Shown here: one piece after another, positions 8,501 through 15,807 of the stretch
Numbering within the stretch: position 1 is the stretch's first letter
How the letters are laid out: the number at the start of each line of letters is the position of its first letter
Assembly: GCA_000444245.1 (NCBI GenBank)
Contig: ATSW01101826.1
Location: 1-22,480 of the forward strand
From: Botryllus schlosseri
Lineage: Eukaryota > Chordata > Ascidiacea > Stolidobranchia > Styelidae
DNA: 22,480 bases
Direction: 5' to 3'
The notes under the pieces: generated by a model
Seen by the model: the letters and a program-made list of their open reading frames with translations, nothing else
Told to the model about the DNA's origin: nothing
Databases searched by the model: none
Program-made: the position numbers and the translations under genes

Positions 8501-10474
8501 CTTGACTCGAGTCATCTCCAAAAATCTAGTGACTTGACTTGACGCGAGTCACATTCGAAAATCAATTGTACTGAATCGACTCGAGTCAAAATGTGTAATG
8601 ACCCGAGATGACTTGTGACTCGGGGCTAATGACTTGTTTCCAAAACTGCTATTTAATACATGCTCCTTATGTTACGTTTTTTTTTAAATTATTGTTCGTA
8701 AACCTAGGTGAGTGTTTGATTGATTGACTAATTGTTGCAAGTCGTTTCGACATCTTCTCATTGTTGAGGCTATAAATGTATCAACCCTGATCATGAACTT
8801 ACTACCTTCTGTATTCCGTAAATCCAGCCACAGCCCGACGAAATTAGCGTATTCGCACCATAAGCCTTCGAATAGTTGTGTAGGCCTATACAGTTTTTAC
8901 GATCCTCCTTGTGTGTTCCAGGAAAAAGGTAGGAAGCCAGATTTCTCTAACCTCAAGAATTGCCCAAGTGATGAAGATAACTGCAAAAAGAAGAATAAAA
9001 GGAAAAAGTATGCATGGAATAATGGATTTTGCGGTTTATCATGACTTCATGATTATTCTAGCACGATTTTATCTCATATGAAGATTGGAAAGGTTGGCTT
9101 CCAGTATAGTGACATATGGTTTCCCGAGTTCCGCATCGCCCAAGTTTTCGCGTAGTCGCGCCCAACAATCTTCTCGTGTTTATATATATATATAAAAATA
9201 GAGAAAATAAATTTTAAATATGCCGATTGGGTTGCGACACTGTGACGTACTGATGCTGGTAATGTCTCGAACTCACGTTCAAAATAGAGTTCAACTCCAA
9301 GCACATTGACGAATGCGCTCCATTTAATCGTTTCAGATCTCAATTCGGAAATGCAATTCTCCCGCCAAGCCCACACAAGAAGAAGAAGCACTCGGGAGAC
9401 GACGGAAAAGGGAACTTCACAGAGCACTACGCACTATATTCAGTATCAGTTTTGCTTAGAACTTTAATCGAAATCGTTTTCATTTTGCTGCAGGTAATAT
9501 TGATAACATTTCCAAACGTCCCATTACCCTCACTGTTATTGTAACTTCAGTACTATCTGTTCGGCACGCGCATCCCGAGTTTATACAGGTGCGAGGGTTT
9601 TCCGTGCCCGAACAAGATCGATTGCTTCGTGTCAAGGCCTATGGAAAAGACGATATTTCTTTGGTTCATGATGGTCATCGCCGTAATTAGCCTTACTCTC
9701 AATGTGGCTGAAATCGTCCATCTCTTTTTCAAGGCAAGTATATTATGACGCCCATGACCACATGTTATCATCTTAACTCGAAATGTGATGGGCTGAAATC
9801 TGTCGATTTCCGGCCCGATTTGGGTTCACCGTATACCCTACCCAATTCCACCTCTGCAGTGTTCACCATAGCATTTGTTGAACCCAACAGAGGTGGTCAA
9901 AGCAATCAGCGTTGATAATCAAATAAAACTACACAATGTTCTTGTCAATTTTCTGCTAACGTCAGCAGAAATATTCGGGTATATTTCAGTATGATTATTA
10001 TTCGATTGTATAGTGAAGTTCTGTACCTCCGAGAGTCTCTTCACCATAGATACTAAAACAAAAACCCCGATATTACAGTGGCTCAGAAAAGGCAAGTCCA
10101 GGCCCCGAAAACTGAAGTCATGGGAGAACGAATTCGTCATCCACGACGCCGAGTACGCCGACGGCGGCATCGTGCCCGCGCGCAACCCGCCACCCGACTA
10201 CGGCCGCATCAGCAACGGCGAGTTCGCCCCCTTGCCGAGACCCGACAATTTAAAGGAGCCGCCGATGGCCGTCAGCGTAAGCCTCGACGACCCGGTGCTG
10301 GCAAATCACATACAGCCCTCTTCGAGGCTGATAGACGTGAACGCGCCGTCCGCAGACGGGGAGTTTTACATACCGAATACGCAGACAGAGCAGTCGTACG
10401 CGAATCTCAAACGGCCCGTTCAGAGAAATGGAAAGGGCGGGAAAAACGGGACCGGGTATCACGATTACGTTTGA
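2387..10474 (+). CDS. Connexin (gap-junction protein), 5' incomplete, five exons
   Basis: Connexins are four-pass membrane proteins; six form a hemichannel, and two hemichannels dock between cells to pass ions and small molecules. The exons are 2387-2566, 8922-9007, 9337-9493, 9551-9733 and 10079-10474. Their phases agree at every junction and yield 333 residues plus a TGA stop. In order they encode the end of extracellular loop 1 (C-x3-C, then SPISHIRFW), TM2, a lysine-rich cytoplasmic loop, TM3, extracellular loop 2 with C-x4-C-x5-C and CPNKIDCFVSRPMEKTIF, TM4 (ends NVAEIVHLFFK) and a 130-residue cytoplasmic tail. This signature is connexin, not innexin or pannexin. The N-terminal helix, TM1 and the first loop-1 cysteine are missing and probably lie left of the window; full length would be about 390-400 residues. 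No paralog name is assigned, because tunicate connexins do not map one-to-one to vertebrate ones. Confidence 0.95.
3572..4766. mobile_element. Non-autonomous hAT element, 1195 bp, perfect 8-bp target duplication
   Basis: The terminal inverted repeats are CAGAGGTCTCAAACTC and GAGTTTGAGACCTCTG-like (right end GTGTTTGAGACCTCTG), both followed by subterminal GCGGGCC motifs. The target duplication CATTACAG is identical at 3564-3571 and 4767-4774. There is no transposase. The first ~390 bp and last ~80 bp match the shorter element at 15109-15626, so both belong to one family; the extra middle (about 3960-4680) is absent there and includes an ACTCGAGTC-rich patch. It sits in a connexin intron. Confidence 0.93.
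4381..4444. repeat. ACTCGAGTC-rich patch
   Basis: Repeated CCGAGTC, CTCGAGTC and GCCCGAGTC units lie inside the 3572-4766 hAT element. The same vocabulary recurs at 8491-8638 and around 10641-10720. It may be internal to the hAT family or a separate insertion; the sequence does not settle which. Confidence 0.5.
5247..5864. mobile_element. Non-autonomous hAT element, 618 bp
   Basis: The left end is CCGTGGTTCTGTCTTCGCGG and the right end is CCACCCGGTTGAGAACCACTG, the reverse complement of the classic CAGTGGTTCTCAACCGGGTGG terminus. A strong palindrome GCGGACCCCTAGGGGTCCGC lies at 5821-5840, just inside the right end. The flanking octamers AACTATGT (5239-5246) and ATGTATGT (5865-5872) agree at 6 of 8 positions, consistent with an aged target duplication. 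No coding capacity. Confidence 0.85.
6941..7008. mobile_element. Lone hAT terminal end with paired CCGGCCCGCC motifs
   Basis: Read in reverse it begins CAGGGGCGGGAAACTTCTTC and contains two GGCGGGCCGGAT motifs about 30 bp apart, typical of hAT subterminal transposase-binding repeats. The matching left end was not found, so this is a relic. It lies in the large connexin intron. Confidence 0.5.
8491..8638. repeat. ACTTGACTCGAGTC-rich repeat
   Basis: There are at least six variants of (GACTT)GACTCGAGTCA and its reverse complement over about 150 bp. CTCGAGTC is partly palindromic, so the patch reads similarly on both strands. Such patches are common non-coding transposon or satellite debris; no terminal repeats or duplication delimit this copy. 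Confidence 0.6.
8922..9007 (+). CDS. Connexin exon: cytoplasmic loop, first part
   Basis: The acceptor follows a strong pyrimidine tract ending TGTGTTCCAG at 8921, and the donor GTATGC is at 9008. The exon is 86 nt, starting in phase 0 and leaving 2 nt that combine with the A of the next exon to make a lysine. The peptide EKGRKPDFSNLKNCPSDEDN is followed by a lysine-rich run, as in connexin cytoplasmic loops. There is no transmembrane segment and the sequence is not conserved, so the call rests on splice sites, phase and position. Confidence 0.8.
9180..9198. repeat. Short (TA)n microsatellite
   Basis: About eight TA units (TTTATATATATATATATAAA) lie within the 329-bp connexin intron 9008-9336. 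Confidence 0.85.
9337..9493 (+). CDS. Connexin exon: cytoplasmic loop, second part, and TM3
   Basis: The acceptor is ATCGTTTCAG at 9336 and the donor CAG|GTAATA at 9494. The first base completes a codon from the previous exon and the exon ends in phase 0. After a basic stretch (PHKKKKHSGDDGKG) it encodes NFTEHYALYSVSVLLRTLIE then IVFILLQ, matching the connexin TM3 pattern of R-T-(L/I)-(F/I)-E-(V/I)-x-F-(I)-x-x-Q. Confidence 0.92.
9551..9733 (+). CDS. Connexin exon: extracellular loop 2 and TM4
   Basis: This is the most diagnostic exon. It follows a 57-bp intron (9494-9550) ending ACTTCAG and is exactly 61 codons in phase 0. It encodes YYLFGTRIPSLYRCEGFPC, then PNKIDCFVSRPMEKTIF and TM4 (LWFMMVIAVISLTLNVAEIV), ending HLFFK. 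The three cysteines are spaced C-x4-C-x5-C, and the CFVSRPxEKTIF block is the connexin hallmark at the loop 2/TM4 boundary. Confidence 0.97.
9734..10078 (+). other. GC-AG connexin intron
   Basis: The 5' splice site is AAG|GCAAGT, the usual strong context of the minor GC-AG class, and the 3' site is ATATTACAG|TGG. Both sides are phase 0 and join HLFFK to WLRKGKSRPRK. No nearby GT donor keeps this frame: reading on past 9733 would not give connexin-like sequence. The last ~140 bp of the intron is a repeat related to 20150-20280. Confidence 0.85.
9935..10062 (+). repeat. Interspersed repeat related to the fold-back element at 20039-20242
   Basis: ACAATGTTCTT-TCAATT, CTAACG, GTCAGC(A/C)GAAA-ATTCGGG-TAT-TT, TATGA-TAT and TGAAGTTC(T/C)GTA(C/G)CT then AG-CTCTTCA occur here and, in the same order, at about 20150-20290. 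The intron copy lacks some internal bases of the other. An inverted nonamer (CCACCTCTG/CAGAGGTGG, near 9848-9897) lies just upstream. Confidence 0.55.
10079..10474 (+). CDS. Connexin terminal exon: cytoplasmic tail and stop
   Basis: The 131 codons end at TGA 10472-10474. The tail starts with a basic patch (WLRKGKSRPRKLKSW), as expected just inside the membrane after TM4. It then becomes proline-rich, with NPPPDYG (a PPxY motif), and ends GTGYHDYV. It is visibly richer in G and C than the flanking intron and 3' region, with third positions mostly G/C between about 10105 and 10470. No poly(A) signal lies close to the stop; the first AATAAA seen is at 11730-11735, over 1.2 kb away. Confidence 0.92.
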   Translation, partial: WLRKGKSRPRKLKSWENEFVIHDAEYADGGIVPARNPPPDYGRISNGEFAPLPRPDNLKEPPMAVSVSLDDPVLANHIQPSSRLIDVNAPSADGEFYIPNTQTEQSYANLKRPVQRNGKGGKNGTGYHDYV

Positions 10475-10640
10475 GAAGATAGCATCGATGTTTTCATCCA
10501 TCGCACTAGGCTGCGGCCGACATCGCGTCTTGCAGGGTGGACAGACAACGTCACAACGCGCTGGTCGTCGAAAAATTTGCCCGACTTCCAAACTTCCACG
10601 TTCCATACTATAGTTTACGCAGTTACGGTAATATAATGCG

Positions 10641-11110
10641 TAGGGCTGGCTGAGTAAAATCGAGTACCCAAGCGTTTCGATTCTGAATCGAGATTTAGGA
10701 TCCGAGTCGAGTAGAATATCACTGATAGTGACGTCACATTAGTATGAATGATGTGGAAATATGTACCAAACTGTACCTTTTAGACGACTACCAAGAATAT
10801 AGCGCCAGTTCTACATCACATTACAGATTATGTGGTAGCCTATATCTTCTATCGTACCGATATCATTGCACTTTTTGACAATGCGGTGGGTTGATCACGA
10901 CTTCGCAGATGTCTCATTTCCACTAACATGCGTATAGCTCTGTACTTCATGTTTCGTATGCTGGGATACGACCAATCGAGGTTTGCAGCCTTACACAGTG
11001 GAAAATAGTATGGAAACTATAATGCTCGTTTCTCGCTGATAAATTATGTCTTCGTATAATTTCGGTACTCAAAAAATCATCTCTCGCTACTCGACTCGAT
11101 TACAGCAGGG
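10641..11110. repeat. Possible degraded hAT with TAGGGCTGGC end and CGAGTCGAGTA motifs
   Basis: The left border TAGGGCTGGCTGAGTAAAAT resembles hAT termini of the TAGGGCTGGGC type and runs into TCGAGTACCC, GAATCGAG and CCGAGTCGAGTAG. Near the right border, TACTCGACTCGATTACAGCAG carries the inverted motifs. The outer ends do not match well and no target duplication was found, so the extent is approximate. Confidence 0.3.
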
Positions 11111-11222
11111 AATCTTGAACTTGCGGACTCATTCGAATTGTTCGGGTGGTTGCGTGCTGAAGGCCTATCCACAAAATTTCGTAAGCTGATAACTAAAGGT
11201 ACGTCATCATTGTAGCGAAATC

Positions 11223-11365
11223 GATACTTAGGCTATTTAATGCCTGAAAAGCTACCCATATGACTGAAAAAAGAGAAAAAGGTCATCACTTTAGCCAATT
11301 CTTTATTTAGGCTCTTTGATGCCCGAAAAGACCCAAGGACTAAAAAACGTCGTCACTTTCAGTTC
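11223..11365. repeat. Short imperfect direct repeat, two units about 80 bp apart
   Basis: TTAGGCTATTTAATGCCTGA with following AAAAG, ACTGAAAAA and GGTCATCACTTT recurs as TTAGGCTCTTTGATGCCCGA with AAAAG, ACTAAAAAA and CGTCGTCACTTT. No function is apparent. Confidence 0.5.
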
Positions 11366-11428
11366 ACGGTCTAATTACCATAGGAGAATGTAGTTTTGTA
11401 GTTTGTTGATGCTGAATTTCGACATTAC

Positions 11429-11502
11429 CCCTTCACGAACCCCCTAAAACTATAGTCCACGGACTTATAACGACTTCGTGGGCTCAGTCTATAAACCCCT
11501 GT
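11429..11502. mobile_element. Lone hAT-like terminal end
   Basis: Read in reverse it starts CAGGGGTTTATAGACTGAGC and contains CCCACGAAGTCG and AGGGGGTTCGTGAAGG, similar in layout to hAT termini with reiterated G-rich subterminal motifs. No partner end or target duplication was identified. Confidence 0.35.
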
Positions 11503-11866
11503 GCTACAGCGTGGGGTATACAATCACAATCAGTTTAGATTGGCGCACCGTGAGAATGACGACATATTGATGTGGCATGATTCGCTAACAAAGGCGAACG
11601 GATTTATATCCGCAAAGACTTCCTCTCCAGTCAACACCGAACTGACTGACATCTCGTGATGCATATTCCGACATCATTTTTTTTCAATCTTCATTCGAAT
11701 ATATATAATATACAAATGCATATATAGATAATAAATCACTTCAAGAAGAATTTGACGTTGTGAAATTGCTATTTGAGTGTTTGCTATTGCAAAATACCGG
11801 TGTAACTCAGTCCGCATATAAGGCTATATACTTGGGAAGGTGAACACATGGTTGCGTGGACTAGAG

Positions 11867-12450
11867 CAGTGATTCTTGGACTTTTTTCGATACAGTAAAG
11901 TGAAACATTTCACACCCCCTTAACGTCATATCAAAAGTATATTAAAAAGAACAACAAGAATGTTTGCAACGCAACCCATTGTTTGGTGGCATGGAAGATG
12001 TTATGGCTGTTTTGACACTTCTCAAATATGGAATTCGGACTATATACACAGAGCAATAATTATAAGTTACAGGTAAGTCGCGAGAAGCGCGAAATAAATT
12101 CCAGTTGAATATTGTGTTAAACATAACCATGTGCAATGGTAGCACGCAGCACATATATATATTTGAGCGATTTCGGTGCTTAATCTCTTTTATTACCCTA
12201 CTTGAGCGTAGCTCAAACGTACCTGACCAGTGACCATAAGCTAAATCAAAAACCAATGACACAGCTACACGCATTCACCAGTTGCACTTCATCCAGGGAC
12301 ATCTTCTAATTAGTGCAAAGGTTCGGTAGATTAAACTCATTCCAAATTCAAGACACTTCATTCTCTCTGGTGGATTCGCGCTTCACCTCCGATGCTTTCA
12401 CCCCCCCCCCTACCTGCAAGGAGGCGCGGCCCCCAGTTTGAGGACCACTG
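11867..12450. mobile_element. Non-autonomous hAT element, 584 bp, perfect 8-bp target duplication
   Basis: The ends are CAGTGATTCTTGGACTTTTT and (right) CCCCCAGTTTGAGGACCACTG, which pair as CAGTG-(A/G)TTCT-type inverted repeats. The target duplication GACTAGAG is identical at 11859-11866 and 12451-12458. A pure C run of about 11 bases lies at 12401-12411 inside the right end. A GCGAGAAGCGCGAAA motif (about 12079-12092) recalls the GCGCGAAGCGCG motifs at 107-125 and 2089-2100. There is no transposase. It lies in the spacer between the two host genes. Confidence 0.92.
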
Positions 12451-12880
12451 GACTAGAGTATACCTGTTGCGTGCTTATAAAAGTAGGGAGAGAAAGGAAA
12501 GCATTCAATTCGTTTTCATCCGGTTTGCAATGCAACACTGCAATTGGCATGTCGACTGTCGATACGATGATAAAAACAGATATGTGACTGAGCACTTTTT
12601 GAGAACGAGAGATGACGGGTATTCCTGATACGAAAATGTGACCAACCAGACTATCGCAGATGCAAACTTAGATATAGCCTATATAGCTTTATCACAACTA
12701 CAGCTACAGAGTATCTGTGCAGACGACCTGCGTGATTACCTGCTTATTTCCCATATCATGCAGTTACCAATGTACTGAGAGTGACTTCGGTGACACCTGA
12801 ACAATCCCAATCCAACTGCATTACTACCCCATCCATACCCCGAGGCGATTTTCATATACACAACTGCAAATCATTCGCAG
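12451..12880. other. Region upstream of the TNF-receptor exons
   Basis: No signal-peptide exon or recognised promoter was found here. Ordinary sequence; the only solid border is the acceptor at 12879-12880. Confidence 0.4.
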
Positions 12881-13149
12881 AACGTGTTCTTCCATTCTAG
12901 CAGCGATTGGAAAGCAGCCATTGGAGTTGTATTGCATGATACAGGGTTCATCCAAGGAAGCATAGAAATATCCATTATTGGAAAGACAGGGCGTCATAAA
13001 ATGCCAGTGTCTTGGGAAAGCAGGTCAAATATCTGCAGCAAGTGTTCTCCCGGTACTCACGTAAGTCGGTTCTGTGATGAGTATCAAGACACCGAGTGCC
13101 AACTATGCGCAGAAGGATTCTTTATTGATGACTTTAATAACATGACCAG
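12881..13149 (+). CDS. TNF-receptor-like exon: first cysteine-rich repeat
   Basis: The donor AG|GTTAGT is at 13150, phase 2. The cysteine-rich part starts near residue 50 (RSNICSKCSPGTHVSRFC). The 5' border is less certain: the acceptor TCATTCGCAG at 12880 keeps the frame open, but the preceding ~48 residues (NVFFHSSSDWKAAIGVVLHD onward) are not TNF-receptor-like. A later acceptor such as TTCCATTCTAG at 12900 is possible. Confidence 0.78.
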
Positions 13150-13860
13150 GTTAGTCCAAATTGATTATATTATGCTAGGCTACGTTGGCCTACCATATAG
13201 TTCACCCGGACATTGGCACATTCGCTTTTCAGTTGCATCCGATGCCGACAACCGTGCTTGGCATCATTTGGTATGCGCGAAGTGAAAAGCTGTACGACCC
13301 GCGAAGACAGACAATGCCAATGTATAACAGGATATCACTTGGTTGCAAACCAAATATGCATGAGACACCGAAAATGCAAGCCCGGATTCGGGGTGGAGAC
13401 GCTGGGTGAGCGACACTGTTCAGTGTTCCATTCTAGTATTATTATATTGAAAGCATCATATTATATAGTGTTAAACATAATTTCGACTGGTTGAAATTCG
13501 CCATTTTTCTTTTGCTGAAGACTGCAGTCAGTCTTTGATGTTGAAACTGATCATGACGTCCGTTTTATGATCAAAATAAGGTAGGTGGCGTCAGGGAGTG
13601 CCCGATGCTAATCACAAATCACATGCAGTGTCCACTGTCCACATCTCGAACTGTAGCCGCTGGTTATGCTGAGAGCCGATCATACTGAGATTTTTTACGT
13701 CATTCAGGTACCCTGTTCGAAGATACCACATGTCGAGTATGCTCCACTCAAGAGTTTTCATTTAACTTTTCGGAAAAAGAAAGATGTCGTCCTCGACGTA
13801 CATGTTCGGACGTTCCTCCGAAGAAAGAAATTGGAATCAGCATTCCGAATTCGCTATGCA
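12881..13860 (+). CDS. TNF-receptor-family protein, three cysteine-rich exons, incomplete at both ends
   Basis: TNF-receptor proteins bind TNF-type ligands through extracellular cysteine-rich repeats and usually signal through adaptors or a death domain. Exons 12881-13149, 13233-13405 and 13708-13860 join with matching phases (2 then 1; the last ends in phase 1 at a GTAAGT donor, so at least one more exon follows). The product contains ICSKCSPGTHVSRFCDEYQD then TECQLCAEGFF (repeat 1), CIRCRQPC, CTTREDRQCQCITGYH and CMRHRKCKPGFGVETLG (repeat 2), and TLFEDTTCRVCSTQEFSF with CRPRRTC (repeat 3). The cysteine spacing and the PGTHVSR, PGFGV and FEDTTCRVC blocks are typical of the family. No signal peptide, transmembrane helix or death domain is visible, so the subfamily and any soluble form are undecided. 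The downstream intron is filled with transposons. Confidence 0.87.
13233..13405 (+). CDS. TNF-receptor-like exon: second cysteine-rich repeat
   Basis: The acceptor is TTCGCTTTTCAG at 13232 and the donor CTGG|GTGAGC at 13406. The first base completes AG|T (serine). It encodes CIRCRQPCLASFGMREVKSC and CTTREDRQCQCITGYHLVAN, then QICMRHRKCKPGFGVETLG. The preceding intron is only 83 bp. Confidence 0.87.
13406..13707 (+). other. TNF-receptor intron, 302 bp
   Basis: GTGAGC to CATTCAG; AT-rich, with nothing recognisable inside. Confidence 0.75.
13708..13860 (+). CDS. TNF-receptor-like exon: third cysteine-rich repeat
   Basis: The acceptor is TACGTCATTCAG at 13707 and the donor TGCA|GTAAGT at 13861. 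Its first two bases complete a glycine codon. It encodes TLFEDTTCRVCSTQEFSF, NFSEKERCRPRRTCSDVPP and KKEIGISIPNSLC. NFS is a possible N-glycosylation site. A longer + ORF begins at 13666 in another frame, but only this frame continues the repeat. Confidence 0.87.
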
Positions 13861-14504
13861 GTAAGTTGTAAATCTACCTTCTTGTGCACTAACTATTAAA
13901 CAGTACACTCATGCGTAGGCGCCGACTTTTATTTTTTTACGAGGTGGCGAAGTCTTGTGACGTCATAATTGTTCCATATCGATGACGTCATCGTCGCACG
14001 AAAACGCACTTTACTGAATGCCGCTGGTGTACGTGCAGGGTTAAACCATTCGCGTGACTTTTTAATATCGGCCTTGCACTCATTAATATCAAACCATGAA
14101 GTCGAGTTATTAAATGGAATCTTAAAACGGTACGATCAATAAGGTGTAACTGCCTGCGCTACCAGTCCGCTAACCAGTCCGGAATCTGCAGTTCCATCAA
14201 TGTTATTCGCACGCAATGCCCAGTGTGACTAACGATAAATACACTACGCATTAGAATTGCAAGTAACACACAGACAACTCGCGAATACTTCAGGCAGACA
14301 ATAATGATGATTACAAACGCGAAATCGCGCAGCCAATCAGTAATTGTCTCTTGCGGTTTCTTGCTTCGCGTTGACCAACTCGCATCCCGGCAATTGTTTT
14401 GTTTGATGATTAAAACATTGGTGCATTTCCCGATTTAAGTTCGTGAAGCATTTCGGGAGTACATTGGTCAATTCGTAAATTCAATCTGCATGTCGACGGC
14501 CGCC

Positions 14505-14578
14505 AACGCATACTAATTGAATTACGTGTTGACGGCCGCACAAATTTCGTTCTACGGCCGCGGGTTGGCCACCCTTGG
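14505..14578. mobile_element. Lone hAT terminal end
   Basis: Read in reverse it begins CAAGGGTGGCCAACCCGCGG and contains three GCGGCCGT-type motifs. It resembles the GCTGGCCAACC terminus at 2110-2168. A weak possible partner (GCGTTGACCAACTCGC near 14368) is too divergent to call. Confidence 0.45.
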
Positions 14579-14918
14579 GCTAGAATTAATTCCACTTCCG
14601 GACGCATGCCGCGATCGTACCAATAGAAATCCACTGTCTATCTAATGCCTAATAGTTTAATTTTCGATAATGTTGTTCTCGATCCGAGTACATCCAGCAA
14701 TCAAGTTTATCGGAATGTAGAAGGTTCCCTGTTCAACGAATCGAATAAAATCAGAATTTGTGCCACCCATAATCTTGTGATGCATCTCGTTAATAATGAT
14801 AGGAAGACTGAGAAATGACTTCGTGCGACAATTTCGGAGTACGAATGTATCAAGTAGCGTGTATTCTAATCAGTATCGCCACGAATCGGTTTTGAGTGTG
14901 TATTGAGTAGCTTTCGTC

Positions 14919-15807
14919 TAGGGTTGGGACTTCGGGATCAAATTTGAAATCCCGGGATCGGGATTTCCCGGGATTATCGCTCCTCAAGCCCGGGATTCCC
15001 CGGGATTACAAAAGTTGTAAAATACACAAGTTACACAAATAACATTTAGTCCTTGTGATATTGAATTGACGCAAAAAATAAGAGTTTCAAGAGTATCAGC
15101 GTTTAGATCAGGGGTCCCAAACTCCAATTTGCTCGCGGGCCAATTTCGTAGTTTTTGATGACGCGGCGGGCAGGAGCATCAAATAGGGGTATAATATGTA
15201 TTTCCCAGTACGCCTTTTTTGTCGGACCTTGTACATTGGCATTCCATACACATTGTGAAAATGTAATGCACTATTGTAATATTCACGGTTGCCACGAAAA
15301 AGTCATATTTTTCAATATTTTTTAAAAATATTGTTGTGCTTGGCATAATTTGGCAACATAGGGAGTTATATAGACAGTTAGAAACCATGCGAGACGACAA
15401 ATGCATCGTGTCATCGTAAAAGCTGTCGCATTATAATTTATCAGCTAGCGGACGTTTGATGTGTGATAGCGATTCAGGTTTTTGGAGTGGTTTCAGAATG
15501 AAATTTCAAGTTCTCAAATCCGAAATCTGAAATTTTCGAGTTTAATATTGTCGAATGCTTGAAAAATCAAAACGCCGACGTGGGCCGCAAAAACAGTTCT
15601 GGCGGGCCGCGTGTTTGAGGCCACTGTTCTAGACAATCAGTCGAGTTTGTGACACTGCTTTATTACCAAAATAAGAGATATGGCGCTACATAAGCCTTGG
15701 TAGATGCTGTTCATAAATCCCGGGATTTCATCGGGACCAATCCCGGGATCGGGATTGCTTCAAATCCCGGGATCCCGGGATCGGGATTTCCCGGGGTCCC
15801 AACGCTA
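14919..15807. mobile_element. Non-autonomous hAT element, 889 bp, perfect target duplication, hosting a nested hAT
   Basis: The ends are TAGGGTTGGGACTT and (right) GGGGTCCCAACGCTA. The target duplication CTTTCGTC is identical at 14911-14918 and 15808-15815. Both subterminal regions are packed with AATCCCGGGATCGGGATTTC units in both orientations, a known layout in hAT elements. Removing the nested 15109-15626 element leaves about 370 bp. No coding capacity. Confidence 0.93.
15109..15626. mobile_element. Non-autonomous hAT element, 518 bp, nested inside 14919-15807
   Basis: The left end is CAGGGGTCCCAAACTCCAAT and the right end GTGTTTGAGGCCACTG. The flanking octamers GTTTAGAT and TTCTAGAC agree at 5 of 8 positions and share the TAGA core. 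It is clearly the same family as 3572-4766: shared GCTCGCGGGCCA, GACGCGGCGGGC, AAAGCTGTCGCATTATAATT and GGCGGGCCGCGTGTTTGAG blocks, but without that copy's ~700-bp middle. It inserted after the surrounding element. Confidence 0.9.

Larger units (their letters stand above)
2567..8921 (+). other. Large connexin intron (6355 bp) filled with transposon relics
   Basis: The intron has GTAAGT and CAG borders. It contains two delimited hAT elements (3572-4766 and 5247-5864), one lone hAT end (6941-7008) and two ACTCGAGTC-rich patches (4381-4444 and 8491-8638). Nothing recognisable was found in 2567-3563, 4775-5238, 5873-6940, 7017-8490 or 8639-8921. The 126-codon ORF at 7041-7421 has no family resemblance and no usable splice context, so it is not called as a gene. 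The other connexin introns are 329, 57 and 345 bp, so this one has expanded, probably by insertions. Confidence 0.85.
10475..11866. other. Spacer downstream of connexin; repeats only
   Basis: The proximal part (10475 to perhaps 10630) may be 3' untranslated sequence. No ORF here resembles a protein. It contains an ACTCGAG-type repeat remnant (10641-11110), a short direct repeat (11223-11365), a lone hAT end (11429-11502) and AT-rich sequence with an AATAAA at 11730-11735. Confidence 0.6.

Noticed and set aside
9074-9427. 117-codon minus-strand ORF
   Set aside because: It is antisense to the connexin TM3 exon and its intron; the sense strand has the conserved protein and splice sites.
10078-10606. 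Arginine-rich + ORF (10078-10482) and a minus ORF (10250-10606) over the connexin tail
   Set aside because: They are alternative frames kept open by the high GC of the real terminal exon.
14365-14578. A complete ~210-bp hAT miniature from GCGTTGACCAACTCGC to GGTTGGCCACCCTTG
   Set aside because: The ends match poorly and no target duplication was found; only the right end is reported.
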